Notes: generated from the sequence alone by a model not told the origin. A DNA stretch of 64,000 nt from Citrobacter sp. 18056 (GCA_902706235.1 CACSJR010000018.1:48268-112267); one strand, 5' to 3'. Numbered from the stretch's first letter, positions 1 to 9,933 are shown. Program-made: numbers and translations.

Positions 1-727
1 CCGCCAGCAATATTCCGGTGATGGCCGCCAGCAAGCCGGAGAGGGTAAAAATCAGGATCCGGATGCGCCTGACGTTAATGCCGCAGAGTTGCGCTGCCGT
101 GGCGTTGCCCCCCACGGCAAACACCGATCGCCCAAACGCGGTTTTACGACTGATAAACACAAACCCCGCAAACAGCGCCATCATGATCAGCGCCGACACC
201 GGCAGGCCGAGAAATTGTCCTCCCAGCCAGTCCAGCGTCTCGCTTTCGTCGATGGGCACCGGTAGCGCGTTGGTCATAAACAGTCCCATCCCGCGTAAGG
301 CGCTCCACAGTCCCAGCGTGGCGACAAAACTCGGTACGCTAAACACGCCACGCAGTACGCCTGCCAGGGTGCCCATCAGCGCCCCGATCAGCAGCACCAA
401 CAGGCAGGCAATCCCCAGCGGAACCTGGTATTGCAGCAAAAACGCCAGACAGACCGAGACAAACGCCACCATCGGCCCCACGCTGACGTCGATTTCACCG
501 GCGATGATGATCAAGGTCATCGCCCAGGCCGCAATGCCAATGGTGGCGGCATCGCGCAGAATATTCATTTGGTTATTCAGTGAGATAAAACCGGGTGCAT
601 TGAAAGAAAACACCAGATACAGAACGGCTATCACCACCAGCAGACCCACTTCGTTAATGTGGTGACGCATAAACTGTTTGAGCGAGACACGCTTGCCTTC
701 CGGCAACGATAACAACGATGCAGACAT
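1..727 (-). CDS. yphD: Sugar ABC transporter permease YphD (partial, 3' end off window)
   Basis: Inner-membrane permease of a ribose-type (CUT2) sugar ABC importer. The start is the ATG at 727 (protein begins MSASLLSLPEGK); the C-terminus lies beyond base 1, so about 242 residues are visible. They contain several hydrophobic segments and the GEIDVSVGP stretch typical of RbsC/YtfT-like permeases. The sequence closely matches my recollection of E. coli YphD. It lies 27 nt downstream of yphE on the same strand, so it is the last visible gene of the yphG-F-E-D operon. The substrate is not known from sequence. Confidence 0.93.
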   Translation of the reverse strand, partial: MSASLLSLPEGKRVSLKQFMRHHINEVGLLVVIAVLYLVFSFNAPGFISLNNQMNILRDAATIGIAAWAMTLIIIAGEIDVSVGPMVAFVSVCLAFLLQYQVPLGIACLLVLLIGALMGTLAGVLRGVFSVPSFVATLGLWSALRGMGLFMTNALPVPIDESETLDWLGGQFLGLPVSALIMMALFAGFVFISRKTAFGRSVFAVGGNATAAQLCGINVRRIRILIFTLSGLLAAITGILLA

Positions 728-754
728 ATTCAGTTTCCTCGATAGGGGCGTCCA

Positions 755-2272
755 TCAGCGCGCGGACAGAATGGCGGACATCAGTGCATCGACACTGACC
801 GGAGAGTGAAACTCACGGGTGAATGTCCCGTTTTGCAACAGCAAAATGCGGTCGCAGACCAGCGGTAACTCCTCCACTTCGCTGGAGATAAACACCACGC
901 TTTTTCCTTCTGCGGCCAGCTCGCGGACAATGCGATAAATTTGCTGTTTGGCTTCAATATCGACCCCACGCGTTGGCTCATCGAGTAACAGGATTTGGCT
1001 GTCGGCATACACCCAGCGACCGATCACCACTTTTTGCTGATTGCCTCCCGAAAGGGTGCCAATGGGCGTTTCGCTACTGGCAGCCTTGACCTTCATTCGC
1101 TGCATGACCGCTTGCGTCATACGGCGTATCGCGGCCCATTGCAGTACCCCGCATACGCTGACTTTATGCCGGTTAGTGATGACTGTGTTTTCATCCACGC
1201 CCAGCCAGGGAATGATCCCCGCTTCTTTGCGATTCTCAGGGGTGTAACCAATGCCGCGCCGTAACATCTCGCCGTAATCAAGGTCTTTGATGATTTCCCC
1301 GTTCACGCGGATTTGCCCGCTCTCAAAGGCATCCAACCCGACAATCGCCTTCAGCAGTTCACTGCGCCCGGCCCCGAGCAGACCCGCAATCCCCAGTACT
1401 TCACCGCGGTGTAACGTCAAGCTGACATCGTTAAGCTTCGGGTCCTGACGCAAGCTCACGACCTCCAGTACCGGGTCGTCATTCATCACCGCAGGCTCGA
1501 CCGGCATGCTGTCGGCGTGTTCACGACCTAACATCAGCGAGACAATCTGCCCCGTCGGGGTACTGTCCAGCAGGACATCCCCGGCTACCTGACCATCACG
1601 CATAATGGTGGCGCAGGAGGCAATTCGGCGGATCTCTTCCATGCGATGGCTGACGTAAATCACCGCCACACCCAGCATCGACATCTTCTTCACTGCCGTA
1701 ATCACCAGATCCACTTCAGCGCTGGCGAGTGAGCTGGTGGGTTCATCCAGAATCACCACCCGTGGTTCGCCCTTCATGACCCGGGCAATCTCAACCAGCT
1801 GCTTTTGCGCCGGGCTGAGAGAGGAGACCAGCCGATCGGGACTCACCTCCACGCCCAGCGCCTGAAGACTTTGCAGCGCCTCGGCTTGCATCAGTGCGTG
1901 ATCGACCATGCCGTTGCGGCGTGGCCAACACCCCAGGCAGAGATTCTCGGCCACCGTCAACCCTTCCACCAGGCTCAGTTCCTGATAGACCGCACGCACG
2001 CCAAGCTCTGCGGCGCGTCGGGTGAGTGTGGCACCGTCTCCCTCCAGACGGACCTCGCCAAGCCAAATCTCGCCGCTATCCGCTAGCTCGCTGCCGGTCA
2101 GTAAACGAATCAGGGTCGATTTACCGGCGCCGTTCTTGCCCAGCAAAGCGCGAACTTCGCCTTTATTCAGCGTAAAGTTGACGTTATCCAGCGCCACCAC
2201 GCCGGGATAACGTTTATTCCCACCCACAATTTTTGCTACTGGTACCACGTCGGTTTGCGTTGCCGTGAACAT
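755..2272 (-). CDS. yphE: Sugar ABC transporter ATP-binding protein YphE
   Basis: Tandem ATPase (505 aa) of the CUT2 sugar importer family, energising uptake through YphD. The N-terminal half has Walker A GKNGAGKST and Walker B VVILDEPTSS with signature LSPAQKQ. The C-terminal half has the degenerate P-loop AGLLGAGRSE typical of RbsA/MglA, signature LSGGNQQK and ILLLDEPTRG. I chose the ATG at 2272 (MFTATQ) because GAGG lies five bases upstream; an in-frame ATG at 2287 has no ribosome-binding site and would add five residues. It lies between yphF (27 nt upstream) and yphD. Confidence 0.95.
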   Translation of the reverse strand: MFTATQTDVVPVAKIVGGNKRYPGVVALDNVNFTLNKGEVRALLGKNGAGKSTLIRLLTGSELADSGEIWLGEVRLEGDGATLTRRAAELGVRAVYQELSLVEGLTVAENLCLGCWPRRNGMVDHALMQAEALQSLQALGVEVSPDRLVSSLSPAQKQLVEIARVMKGEPRVVILDEPTSSLASAEVDLVITAVKKMSMLGVAVIYVSHRMEEIRRIASCATIMRDGQVAGDVLLDSTPTGQIVSLMLGREHADSMPVEPAVMNDDPVLEVVSLRQDPKLNDVSLTLHRGEVLGIAGLLGAGRSELLKAIVGLDAFESGQIRVNGEIIKDLDYGEMLRRGIGYTPENRKEAGIIPWLGVDENTVITNRHKVSVCGVLQWAAIRRMTQAVMQRMKVKAASSETPIGTLSGGNQQKVVIGRWVYADSQILLLDEPTRGVDIEAKQQIYRIVRELAAEGKSVVFISSEVEELPLVCDRILLLQNGTFTREFHSPVSVDALMSAILSAR

Positions 2273-2299
2273 AAGCACCTCGGTCATTGCGCGATGGGT

Positions 2300-3283
2300 C
2301 TAGGGCAGGCCATCAACATGCGTTGCCAGCCATTGCTTGCCGTCTTCCGCTTTGGCGTAGAGATCGATAGGCACCTGAATCACTTTCTCTGTCGGCGGTT
2401 TTTTATTCACCACATTCAGGGTCTGGGCAAAAACGGCAGCGCCCATTTTCTTACCGGAAATATCGACCACCGCTTTCAGCACCTGGTTATTCTCTAATTC
2501 CTGGGCAATTTCAGTGGTCATGTCGGAACCAAACACCGCAATTTTCCCGATCTGATTTTGATTACGCACCGCTTTCACCGCCCCCAGGGTTGCGCCGCCG
2601 GACTCGCCCATAATGGCGTCCAGGCCGGACGTTGAAATGATCAGCTTTTCGCCGACGGAGATAGCTTTATCGAGAACCGTTCCCTCCTGGTTGGCAACGA
2701 TTGCCGCTCCCGGCACCCTCGCCTTCAGCGCCGCTTCGAACCCTTTACGCCGCTGGACGCACACTTCAAACGCTTCGCAGTTGATCACCGCGATTTTCGG
2801 TTCGCTGATATGGCGGGCGATAAAATAATCGGCTGCGGAATTGCCCAATTTTTTGCCGAACTCCAGCGGGTCGCCCACCAGATAGGCGGCAACATACTTC
2901 TCAACGCCTTTTGCGTTGATGCAGGTGTTGTAGCAAATCACCGGAATACCGGCCTCGCTGGCGCGCCGCACGGTACGGCTGCTGCCGTTTTCCGACACCG
3001 CCGAAAGGATAATGGCGTCAACGTTGCGGGCGACCAGGGTATCGACAAAGGTACTTTCTTTGGAAATATCGCCCTGGGCATTGGTCTCAATCAACTGGGA
3101 CTGCACAGTCAAGGCTTTCGCCGCGTCCTGAACGCCCTGACGCACACCGGCGTAATACCCTTGGGTATCAAGATAGATAGCGCCAATGGTCATTTTTTTC
3201 TCTGCCGCAAAGCCGGCAAAAGATCCACCACACAACATGAAGAGCAAAAGCGAGATAAGCGTCGTTCTGAGTTTTGCGCACAT
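2300..3283 (-). CDS. yphF: Periplasmic sugar-binding protein YphF
   Basis: Periplasmic substrate-binding protein of the ribose/galactose type (327 aa). The N-terminus is a Sec signal peptide (basic MCAKLRTT, hydrophobic core, cleavage near GFAAEK). The mature part has the type-1 periplasmic binding protein pattern, including the phosphoribosyl-repressor-like segment RRASEAGIPVICYNT and the repeat VFGSDMTTE. The start at 3283 follows a strong AAGGAGAG site; the longer open frame reaching 3463 runs through yphG coding DNA and is not real. It lies 26 nt downstream of yphG. The ligand is unknown; context suggests a monosaccharide or small glycoside. Confidence 0.94.
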   Translation of the reverse strand: MCAKLRTTLISLLLFMLCGGSFAGFAAEKKMTIGAIYLDTQGYYAGVRQGVQDAAKALTVQSQLIETNAQGDISKESTFVDTLVARNVDAIILSAVSENGSSRTVRRASEAGIPVICYNTCINAKGVEKYVAAYLVGDPLEFGKKLGNSAADYFIARHISEPKIAVINCEAFEVCVQRRKGFEAALKARVPGAAIVANQEGTVLDKAISVGEKLIISTSGLDAIMGESGGATLGAVKAVRNQNQIGKIAVFGSDMTTEIAQELENNQVLKAVVDISGKKMGAAVFAQTLNVVNKKPPTEKVIQVPIDLYAKAEDGKQWLATHVDGLP

Positions 3284-3309
3284 AGGTCTCTCCTTTAGGG
3301 TAAAGCGTG

Positions 3310-6300
3310 TTAGTGAACGAGGGACATCACAACGGGCATCACCTGAGCAAACAGCGCGGCTTTCGGCCAGGCCGGATTCAGTTTCTCCAGCGCCTGGCGG
3401 GCATTTTCGTACCACTGAATATCCCCAAGCCCCGCGGCGGCCAGCGCCTCCACCATCAGGCACTTCTCCCGATGTTGCTGTTGCAGGTCGGCGTACAACG
3501 ACAATAAATCCGGCTGGGAGACAGCAAAGAAGTCTGCTTCAATGCGGCTTTTCGTCCACTGTTGCGCCCACTGTTTCATCTCAGTAAATAGTTGGGCCGA
3601 GGCTTGTTGCTCGCCAAGCATTTTCAGCGCCAGGCCCTGCCAGAAGAGATAGTCAATCGGCTGATCGTTGTAGTAGTTGTGAATGTTTATGGTGCGGTCG
3701 CCGGTTGCCGCGAGGCGTAAACAACGCAGCGCTTCAGCCTCATCGCCCTGCATCCGCGCGCAGACCGCAAGTGCAAACCAGATGTCGTTATCGGTCTGAC
3801 CCGGCAAGCGCCCTTCGCTCAGATTCTCGGGGTAATGCAGCGCGGTTTGCAGTAAGACCGCCGCAGACTGCGGCTGCTGGTGCACAATCTGCTGCCAGGC
3901 GCGCAACAGCTGGTTGAGGATGAACTGGCCAGTGATTTTCCCCTCACCGCCTTCCCACGGATGGAATTTACGCGTCGCCAGAATTTCTGCCGCTTTGCCC
4001 GTCTCTCCCGTCAGATGCCACAAATTCAGCAATTCAGCGGTCATGTCGTCGCGCTTCAGTGCGCAGGATAAATGCGTCTCCAGGCGGGCAAGCCGCGTCT
4101 GTGCCGCCACACCGGTCAGTTTATCCAGCAGATCGCGCTCGAAAAGCAGCCGGGCGTCCTGCGGCGCCAGATGGCAGGCGGTATCCAGATAGCGGGCGGC
4201 CTGGGCCCCGTCCTGCTGTTTATTCCAGGCATGGATCGCCAGCCCGCGCCAGCCATCAGCGAAGCCGGGCTCCATCTCGACACAGCGTTGCCACAGGGCT
4301 GTCGCCTTCTCGTAATTGCGTTTGCTGTAATGGAAACAAGCCAGCAAATGGCGAGCGAACCCGCACTCCTCAATGCTTTCCAGCGCGGCAACCTCCATCA
4401 ACGTATTGGGGAAACGGACGAACGCGGGGAAAGCTTCGCGGGCACGTTCAACCCATGCCGCACGCTCGCCCTGCGGCATCAGGCTTGCCTGAAGATAAAG
4501 CGCCAGGGTGCGCTCGCAGCCGAGCAGAGTGAGCATTTCACTCGCCAGCTGCGGCATTCCCCAGCTAATGAGTTGCCCGGCGGTGAGCAGCGCATTTACG
4601 TCACGACCGCCACAGATCCGGCGCCACTGCGCCAGACGCGATTCCGTGCGATCATCATGCCAGTTGAGCCACCAGAACGTCGGGTTCAGCGGATAGTCGC
4701 GCAGTAATGACTCGCGCTGGCGGCGGGCTTCCGTTTGACGCCCACTGCGCAGCAGCAACAGGTTTTGCAGGCCCAGCACGTCCTGGTTGGTCGGAGAGGC
4801 AATCAGGCTCTGACGACAAAAATCCAGCCCGGCATCGTCGTCAAAAGCCCGTGCCGCCAGCCGCGCCAGACCATAATAGCCCCCGGCTTTGCTGTTGCCG
4901 CTCCAGACCGCGCGCCAGAAATCCTCTTCGGCATCATGCCATTGCTCCAGCCGCTCATAAGCGCTGGCGCGGATCAGGCTCGCCTGACCACACTGTGGAT
5001 TGTTATTCAGACCGTGGGCGCGCTTCAGTGCCTGAGAGGCATAGTCGATGGCGCGATGATAATCGGCACGGTTGTACTCCAGTATCGCCAGTGCCAGATT
5101 GCAGCGGTAGTCGAGCGGATCCAGCGTCACGCCCTGCAGGTAATAGTCAAACGGGGAACGGCTGGCGTGGTGGTATTGCTCAAGGTGCTGACCAATGAAC
5201 CACGCTTCATCGACGTGGGTTATCTCCGCTGCCGGAAGCGGCGCTTTCGCTACCTCCGGCAACGGCAGTTCCGCAGGCTGATGTTCCTGATAGCGCAGCA
5301 TCGTCTTGCCCTTCGCATTGATAAGCTCAATGGTCATTCTTGCCGGATTGATTCCGTTTAACACGCCCTGCACGGCGGTCGCAGGCATCAGTTCAACGGC
5401 GTTATCCAGTAAAGGTTCGCGGTTCGCGACTTCGCGGATAACCAGTCGGTGACCGCGTAAGGGGGCGATGGCATACAGCCCCCAGTCTATCCCCTGCGGC
5501 GTGCGTTGCAGTTTGATGACCGCATCGCGGGAGGCATTCTGCACCATGCCTAAAGAGTGGTAAGGCAGGAAATATTGCTCAAAGCGTTTCTCTTCGTACG
5601 CATCAAGCCAGGTAAAATCCGGCTGGTTATCGGCGAAGATCCCGGTCATCAGTTCGATATAAGGACCATTGTTATCCGTCAGGCTCTTATCCCATGCCTG
5701 GCCAAATTCGCTGTAGCCCCAGCTCCACTGCTTTTTCCCCGGCGCAATATGATGGTTGGCGACGTGCAACAGCCCGCCATTTTCATCATGAGACCAGGCC
5801 CCGACAAAATCGTATTCCGATTTTTCCGCCATATACGACGTAGGCACCGGCACGTTTTTGTAGCGGGAAATATCAACCCCTGCCGAGTAATCCACTTTGT
5901 AGTAGGTCCCGGTGGCAATCGGAAACGCGGAGACCGCCCGTTTACCGTGATCAAAAACAGCGGTTACATCAGGCGGAAAGACACTTTGATGGCCTTCGCC
6001 ACCTTTGACTGCCGGGTTCGCCCACCACAGGAAATGACGCGGCGTCACGTTCGCGTTATACACCCGACTGCCAATTTCGAGCGCCGCACGGTCCGGTCGC
6101 AGCGTAAATCCGGTCATCACCTGCAGGCCGTGCATCGGCTCGGTTTCCCCCACCCACACCGTTTGCGCGCCATCGTCATGCGCTTCAATCGTGAAATCGA
6201 CGGGCATATAGGTGGTGGGACGATGGTGCTGCGGCCAGTTGAATTCGATACCGCCGGAGATCCACGGCCCCAGCAGCCCCACCAGCGCGGGTTTGATAAC

Positions 6301-6591
6301 CTCATTGTGATAAACAAAGTCGCGCTGCCCGACCTTATCCCAGGCGCGATGTACACGTCCGCCGAGCTCAGGCAGGATCATGACTTTGAGATAGTCGTTC
6401 TCCAGCCATACGGCATGCCACTGTTTCAGTGTTTTGTGTTCGCTCAGGGTGTCCGTCACGCCGTAGGGATAGACCGCGCCAGACGATCCCTGATAAACAC
6501 GGTTTTCCAGAAACATAGGATGAATGTCCTGTGGTCCGGTTTCATAGGTCGGGATACTGACCGTTTCTTGCCAAACTTTAACTGGATTCAT
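3310..6591 (-). CDS. yphG: DUF5107/TPR protein YphG, probable carbohydrate-active protein
   Basis: Large soluble protein (1093 aa). The first ~400 residues are a DUF5107/DUF4380-type beta-sandwich related to aldose-1-epimerase-like folds (LENDYLKVMILPELGGRVHRAWDK; GGIEFNWPQHHRP). The remainder is helical with repeated TPR-like units such as GQASLIRASAYERLEQWHDAEE and GFADGWRGLAIHAWNKQ. No signal peptide is seen, so a cytoplasmic location is inferred. I chose the ATG at 6591 because GAGGG lies five bases upstream; an in-frame ATG at 6684 would add 31 residues without a clear site. It is the first gene of the sugar-transporter operon and divergent from yphH. Its activity is not established. Confidence 0.9.
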   Translation of the reverse strand: MNPVKVWQETVSIPTYETGPQDIHPMFLENRVYQGSSGAVYPYGVTDTLSEHKTLKQWHAVWLENDYLKVMILPELGGRVHRAWDKVGQRDFVYHNEVIKPALVGLLGPWISGGIEFNWPQHHRPTTYMPVDFTIEAHDDGAQTVWVGETEPMHGLQVMTGFTLRPDRAALEIGSRVYNANVTPRHFLWWANPAVKGGEGHQSVFPPDVTAVFDHGKRAVSAFPIATGTYYKVDYSAGVDISRYKNVPVPTSYMAEKSEYDFVGAWSHDENGGLLHVANHHIAPGKKQWSWGYSEFGQAWDKSLTDNNGPYIELMTGIFADNQPDFTWLDAYEEKRFEQYFLPYHSLGMVQNASRDAVIKLQRTPQGIDWGLYAIAPLRGHRLVIREVANREPLLDNAVELMPATAVQGVLNGINPARMTIELINAKGKTMLRYQEHQPAELPLPEVAKAPLPAAEITHVDEAWFIGQHLEQYHHASRSPFDYYLQGVTLDPLDYRCNLALAILEYNRADYHRAIDYASQALKRAHGLNNNPQCGQASLIRASAYERLEQWHDAEEDFWRAVWSGNSKAGGYYGLARLAARAFDDDAGLDFCRQSLIASPTNQDVLGLQNLLLLRSGRQTEARRQRESLLRDYPLNPTFWWLNWHDDRTESRLAQWRRICGGRDVNALLTAGQLISWGMPQLASEMLTLLGCERTLALYLQASLMPQGERAAWVERAREAFPAFVRFPNTLMEVAALESIEECGFARHLLACFHYSKRNYEKATALWQRCVEMEPGFADGWRGLAIHAWNKQQDGAQAARYLDTACHLAPQDARLLFERDLLDKLTGVAAQTRLARLETHLSCALKRDDMTAELLNLWHLTGETGKAAEILATRKFHPWEGGEGKITGQFILNQLLRAWQQIVHQQPQSAAVLLQTALHYPENLSEGRLPGQTDNDIWFALAVCARMQGDEAEALRCLRLAATGDRTINIHNYYNDQPIDYLFWQGLALKMLGEQQASAQLFTEMKQWAQQWTKSRIEADFFAVSQPDLLSLYADLQQQHREKCLMVEALAAAGLGDIQWYENARQALEKLNPAWPKAALFAQVMPVVMSLVH

Positions 6592-6707
6592 ATCGCCCTC
6601 AAAATTAACGAGACATACTGAATTAAAAGATTGATGGCAGTTTAATGAACAATCTGGCAAGGTTTTCGCACAATAATCACGCATTAAAGTAAACGAGATT
6701 TAGTGAA
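6592..6707. promoter_or_regulatory. Divergent yphG/yphH control region
   Basis: This 116-bp region separates the divergently transcribed yphG operon and yphH. It must carry both promoters and, by analogy with other ROK regulators, probably the YphH operator. I could not pick out a convincing palindrome or a clear -35/-10 pair by eye. Confidence 0.5.
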
Positions 6708-7916
6708 ATGAGAGCGTGCATCAACAATCAGCAGATACGTCACTACAACAAATGCGTGATCCTTGAGCTTCTGTATCGGGTCAAACGCGCCAATAAATCC
6801 ACGCTGGCGCGGATGGCGCAGATCTCAATTCCGGCGGTGAGTAATATTCTGCAAGAGCTGGAGCGTAAGAAACATGTGCTGAACGTGGAGGATGAAAAGC
6901 AGACCCGCGGCCGCAGCAGCGGCACCTGGCTTATCGCCCCCGATGAGGAGTGGACGCTGTGCGTAAACGTGACGCCTACCAGCATTGAATGCCAGCTGGC
7001 AAATGCCTGCCTTAGCCCCAAAGGCGAGTTCGAACGTTTCGCCATTAACGCCCCCAATCCACAAACGCTGCTGGCTGAAATCGAAAAATGCTGGCATCGC
7101 CACCGCAAATTGTGGCCGAATCACACCATTAACCTGGCGCTGGCTATTCACGGTCAGGTTGATCCCATCACCGGTGTGTCGCAAACCATGCCGCAGGCAC
7201 CGTGGAAAGTACCGATAGAAGTGAAATATCTGCTGGAAGATAAACTGGGAATTCGCGTAATGGTGGACAACGACTGCGTGATGCTGGCGCTGGCGGAGAA
7301 ATGGCAGAACAATGTTTATGGTCGCGATTTCTGCGTGATAAATGTCGACTACGGGATTGGCTCCTCCTTTGTCATAAAGGACCAGATCTATCGGGGCAGC
7401 TTATATGGCAGCGGGCAAATAGGACATACCATCGTCACGCCAGACGGCGTGGCTTGCGATTGTGGCCGCTATGGTTGTCTGGAGACTATTGCGTCATTAA
7501 GCGCGCTGAAAAAGCAGGCCCGCGTATGGCTTAAATCACAACCCATCGCCGCCAGGCTTAATCCCGAAACGCTGACCACGACCCAGTTGATTGATGCCTG
7601 GGAAAATGGTGAGCCGTGGATCAGGAACTGGGTCGATAATTCAGCCAATGCGATTGGCCTGAGTCTTTACAACCTACTCAATATATTGAACATAAATCAG
7701 ATATTATTTTATGGTCGGAGTTGCGCTTTTGGTAGTGCCTGGCTGAATACCATTATGCCACAAATTGGTTTTAACCCTTTCGATCATGGCGATACCTCCA
7801 GAGCACGTTGTACTCAAATTGGTTTTGGATCCCTGACGCGCGTCCAACAGGTATTGGGGATCGGATATCTGTTTATCGAGGCGAAACTGGCCGCAATGTA
7901 CCCGGGAGAAGAATAA
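6708..7916 (+). CDS. yphH: ROK-family transcriptional regulator YphH
   Basis: Predicted repressor of the divergent yph sugar operon (402 aa). Residues ~10-75 form a winged helix (LARMAQISIPAVSNILQELERKKH). The ROK/sugar-kinase-like domain follows, with the glycine-rich CVINVDYGIGSSFV segment and the ROK zinc motif CDCGRYGCLE. ROK repressors such as NagC and Mlc respond to sugars or sugar phosphates; the effector here is unknown. The start follows a weak GAGA site. The protein is a few residues longer than K-12 YphH (397 aa as I recall it). In K-12 glyA follows directly, whereas here a fimbrial island intervenes. Confidence 0.93.
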   Translation: MRACINNQQIRHYNKCVILELLYRVKRANKSTLARMAQISIPAVSNILQELERKKHVLNVEDEKQTRGRSSGTWLIAPDEEWTLCVNVTPTSIECQLANACLSPKGEFERFAINAPNPQTLLAEIEKCWHRHRKLWPNHTINLALAIHGQVDPITGVSQTMPQAPWKVPIEVKYLLEDKLGIRVMVDNDCVMLALAEKWQNNVYGRDFCVINVDYGIGSSFVIKDQIYRGSLYGSGQIGHTIVTPDGVACDCGRYGCLETIASLSALKKQARVWLKSQPIAARLNPETLTTTQLIDAWENGEPWIRNWVDNSANAIGLSLYNLLNILNINQILFYGRSCAFGSAWLNTIMPQIGFNPFDHGDTSRARCTQIGFGSLTRVQQVLGIGYLFIEAKLAAMYPGEE

Positions 7917-7988
7917 GAAGGGGCCAGGCTGTTCACCGGAAGGATTATCCCGAGGCAAAGCCTGACACAGCAAATTCCGCACGCTGCT

Positions 7989-9197
7989 TTAGGGAATATC
8001 AAATCTCAGCGTCGCTGTGGCTTTGAAATCACCGCCGCCTTTGGGTTTGGTATCATTGATCATGGTGGGGTATGCGTAAAACGTCGCGGTGGCTTGTTTG
8101 TCATCGGACGAATAAGTGGTGTCATAGCTGGTCGCCCCCGTAGTATCGACAACGTTGGCCCCGGACTCGTCACGAGTGACCTTGATGCCGAGGTTATTAA
8201 TGGTATTTGAGCCGGTGGCAACCGCGGCTAATAACCCATTGCTTTGTTCAGCATTTTTGCTTGCCCCTGTGGCTTCCAGCATCCATTTAACGCCGGAACT
8301 TTGAGCATTATGAATAGGGAACTCACACTGGTAGTGAATCTCTGTTTTCTTCACATAATTATTACTGGGTTTGCTACCTTTGGTGGTGAAAATACTCGGC
8401 GGGATTTCACCAAACGGAACCTGCACGGTGCCTGATTCAGTAATATTGCAGCTATTAACAAAAGTAATGTTGCCGGTCAGCGATATAGTGCCATAGGTGG
8501 TATAACTTCCATTATACGAGTCGTTTTCGTTACCCCCGGGCATTAACTTATCGCCCACAGATAATCTGGCAATAGTGACGCCGGAGAAATTAATGGGGCT
8601 ACTCGGCGTTCCGGCAAAATAGAGTAAGACAGTACCTACCCGCGCAGCAATACCGTCATCTTTGACTAATTTAATACTGGCGCCATCACAAGTGATATTC
8701 GCAGCCCATGTAGAATTCCGGGTTCCCTCACAGACACCGGCAGTACGATCTGTTCGGGAGACACCGTAATTACTTACGCCAGAAAAAGGGACGTCATGGA
8801 TGATATAATGTTGGGTCTGATTAGAGTAAACACCTTGCTGTATCGCAATATATAAATTCGCCGCTAATTCCCTTTTATAACGATAGTAAGTGATGCCGTC
8901 GATATTTTTGCTATCGCTGGTATCGATAGCGCTGGGATCCCAGCTCGCCGACACAAATTGCGGGCCATAGGCTAATACCCCGTCAGTCATATAACTGGCA
9001 TCCTGGCCGGTATATTCAGAACTCCCCAGGGATCGAAAGGTATAAGGGTATGAGAATTTACGATTGGCAACAGAAGTGTTATCACCATCTATATAAATTT
9101 GTTGATCATATGACGTTGGTGATGACGTTAATACCGGTCCTGTCTCAGCCAAAACTGTCATAGAGAATAACAGCAGCCCCGCACAACAATACTTCAT
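7989..9197 (-). CDS. Fimbrial tip adhesin, two-domain FimH-like protein
   Basis: Probable tip adhesin of the chaperone-usher fimbria (402 aa), twice the length of the pilins in this operon. A short signal peptide (MKYCCAGLLLFSMTVLA, cleavage before ETG) is followed by a ~210-residue N-terminal region, presumably receptor-binding, with a cysteine pair around CEGTRNSTWAANITC. From about residue 240 comes a C-terminal pilin domain (GTISLTGNITFVNSCNI ... IHYQCEFPI), ending in the beta-strand TATLRFDIP typical of usher-exported subunits. It is the last gene of the operon, 11 nt after the preceding pilin, with GGAG seven bases before the ATG. I do not recognise the ligand specificity. Confidence 0.85.
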   Translation of the reverse strand: MKYCCAGLLLFSMTVLAETGPVLTSSPTSYDQQIYIDGDNTSVANRKFSYPYTFRSLGSSEYTGQDASYMTDGVLAYGPQFVSASWDPSAIDTSDSKNIDGITYYRYKRELAANLYIAIQQGVYSNQTQHYIIHDVPFSGVSNYGVSRTDRTAGVCEGTRNSTWAANITCDGASIKLVKDDGIAARVGTVLLYFAGTPSSPINFSGVTIARLSVGDKLMPGGNENDSYNGSYTTYGTISLTGNITFVNSCNITESGTVQVPFGEIPPSIFTTKGSKPSNNYVKKTEIHYQCEFPIHNAQSSGVKWMLEATGASKNAEQSNGLLAAVATGSNTINNLGIKVTRDESGANVVDTTGATSYDTTYSSDDKQATATFYAYPTMINDTKPKGGGDFKATATLRFDIP

Positions 9198-9209
9198 CTT
9201 ATTGCTCCA

Positions 9210-9824
9210 TCAATTATAAATCGCGCTGACCATGACCACCACACTGACCGGCCCTGCCTGGGTAACGTTATCCGTCTGCATATAGCGGACATAAAAATCA
9301 CGGTTTATCGATAACAATTCCGGGTCGGTGATGGTATAAACCAACTCCCTGGACTGGCCATTGGTATCCAGCACATTACTGTCATCGCGGCTATCGTAGA
9401 TAGAAAAACCAATGCCCGTCGGCACTAACATCCCCTGATTATCCAGCAGCTGATTAGCAAAGGCTCCAGGCGGAACCATATCGGTCATCGCCTGGGTTTT
9501 GAAATTCAGCGTGAGCTGTGCTTGCTGTGTCACCGGCAACTGACAATCACTGACCGTCAGTGAAAAAGGTTTTGCATAGCCTGATATATCGCCAGGCTGA
9601 TGGAACAATGAAATACCCACCCCTTCAAGCTGAAGAATATCCTCGGCAAAATGGACGTTACAGGTCGCAGAACGAAGCGTGCCGGATAAAACCAGACCGA
9701 TTTCATCAGCTGTATCTGTGACGGTTGTTTCCTCGGAGGCCATGACATGGCGACCGAAGAAAAAACTTGTCAGCAGCAGCCAACAAAAAATAAGGGTAAT
9801 AATTTTCGGGATTGTTCTGGTCAT
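9210..9824 (-). CDS. Minor fimbrial subunit (pilin domain)
   Basis: Pilin-like subunit of 204 aa, probably an adaptor near the fimbrial tip. A long hydrophobic leader (MTRTIPKIITLIFCWLLL) precedes a mature region with the pilin disulfide pair (SATCNVHF and VSDCQLP) and the C-terminal motif RDFYVRYMQTDNV ... VVVMVSAIYN. I placed the start at 9824, which has a purine-rich GGAGAAGAGAG upstream; the open frame reaches 9878. It lies between another minor pilin and the adhesin gene. The exact place in the fibre is inferred only from gene order. Confidence 0.82.
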   Translation of the reverse strand: MTRTIPKIITLIFCWLLLTSFFFGRHVMASEETTVTDTADEIGLVLSGTLRSATCNVHFAEDILQLEGVGISLFHQPGDISGYAKPFSLTVSDCQLPVTQQAQLTLNFKTQAMTDMVPPGAFANQLLDNQGMLVPTGIGFSIYDSRDDSNVLDTNGQSRELVYTITDPELLSINRDFYVRYMQTDNVTQAGPVSVVVMVSAIYN

Positions 9825-9933
9825 CAGCTCTCTTCTCCCCGGATAAGCAATATTGCTGTTGCAGACCCGTATGTACATGGACGCATATATTTCAGCTTTC
9901 CGGTGATAGTCCTCTCAGTAACGCTCACGTGGA

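Noticed and set aside
3284..3463. N-terminal extension of YphF (60 residues)
   Set aside because: It overlaps yphG coding sequence, lacks homology, and would bury a clear signal peptide that starts at 3283 behind a strong ribosome-binding site.
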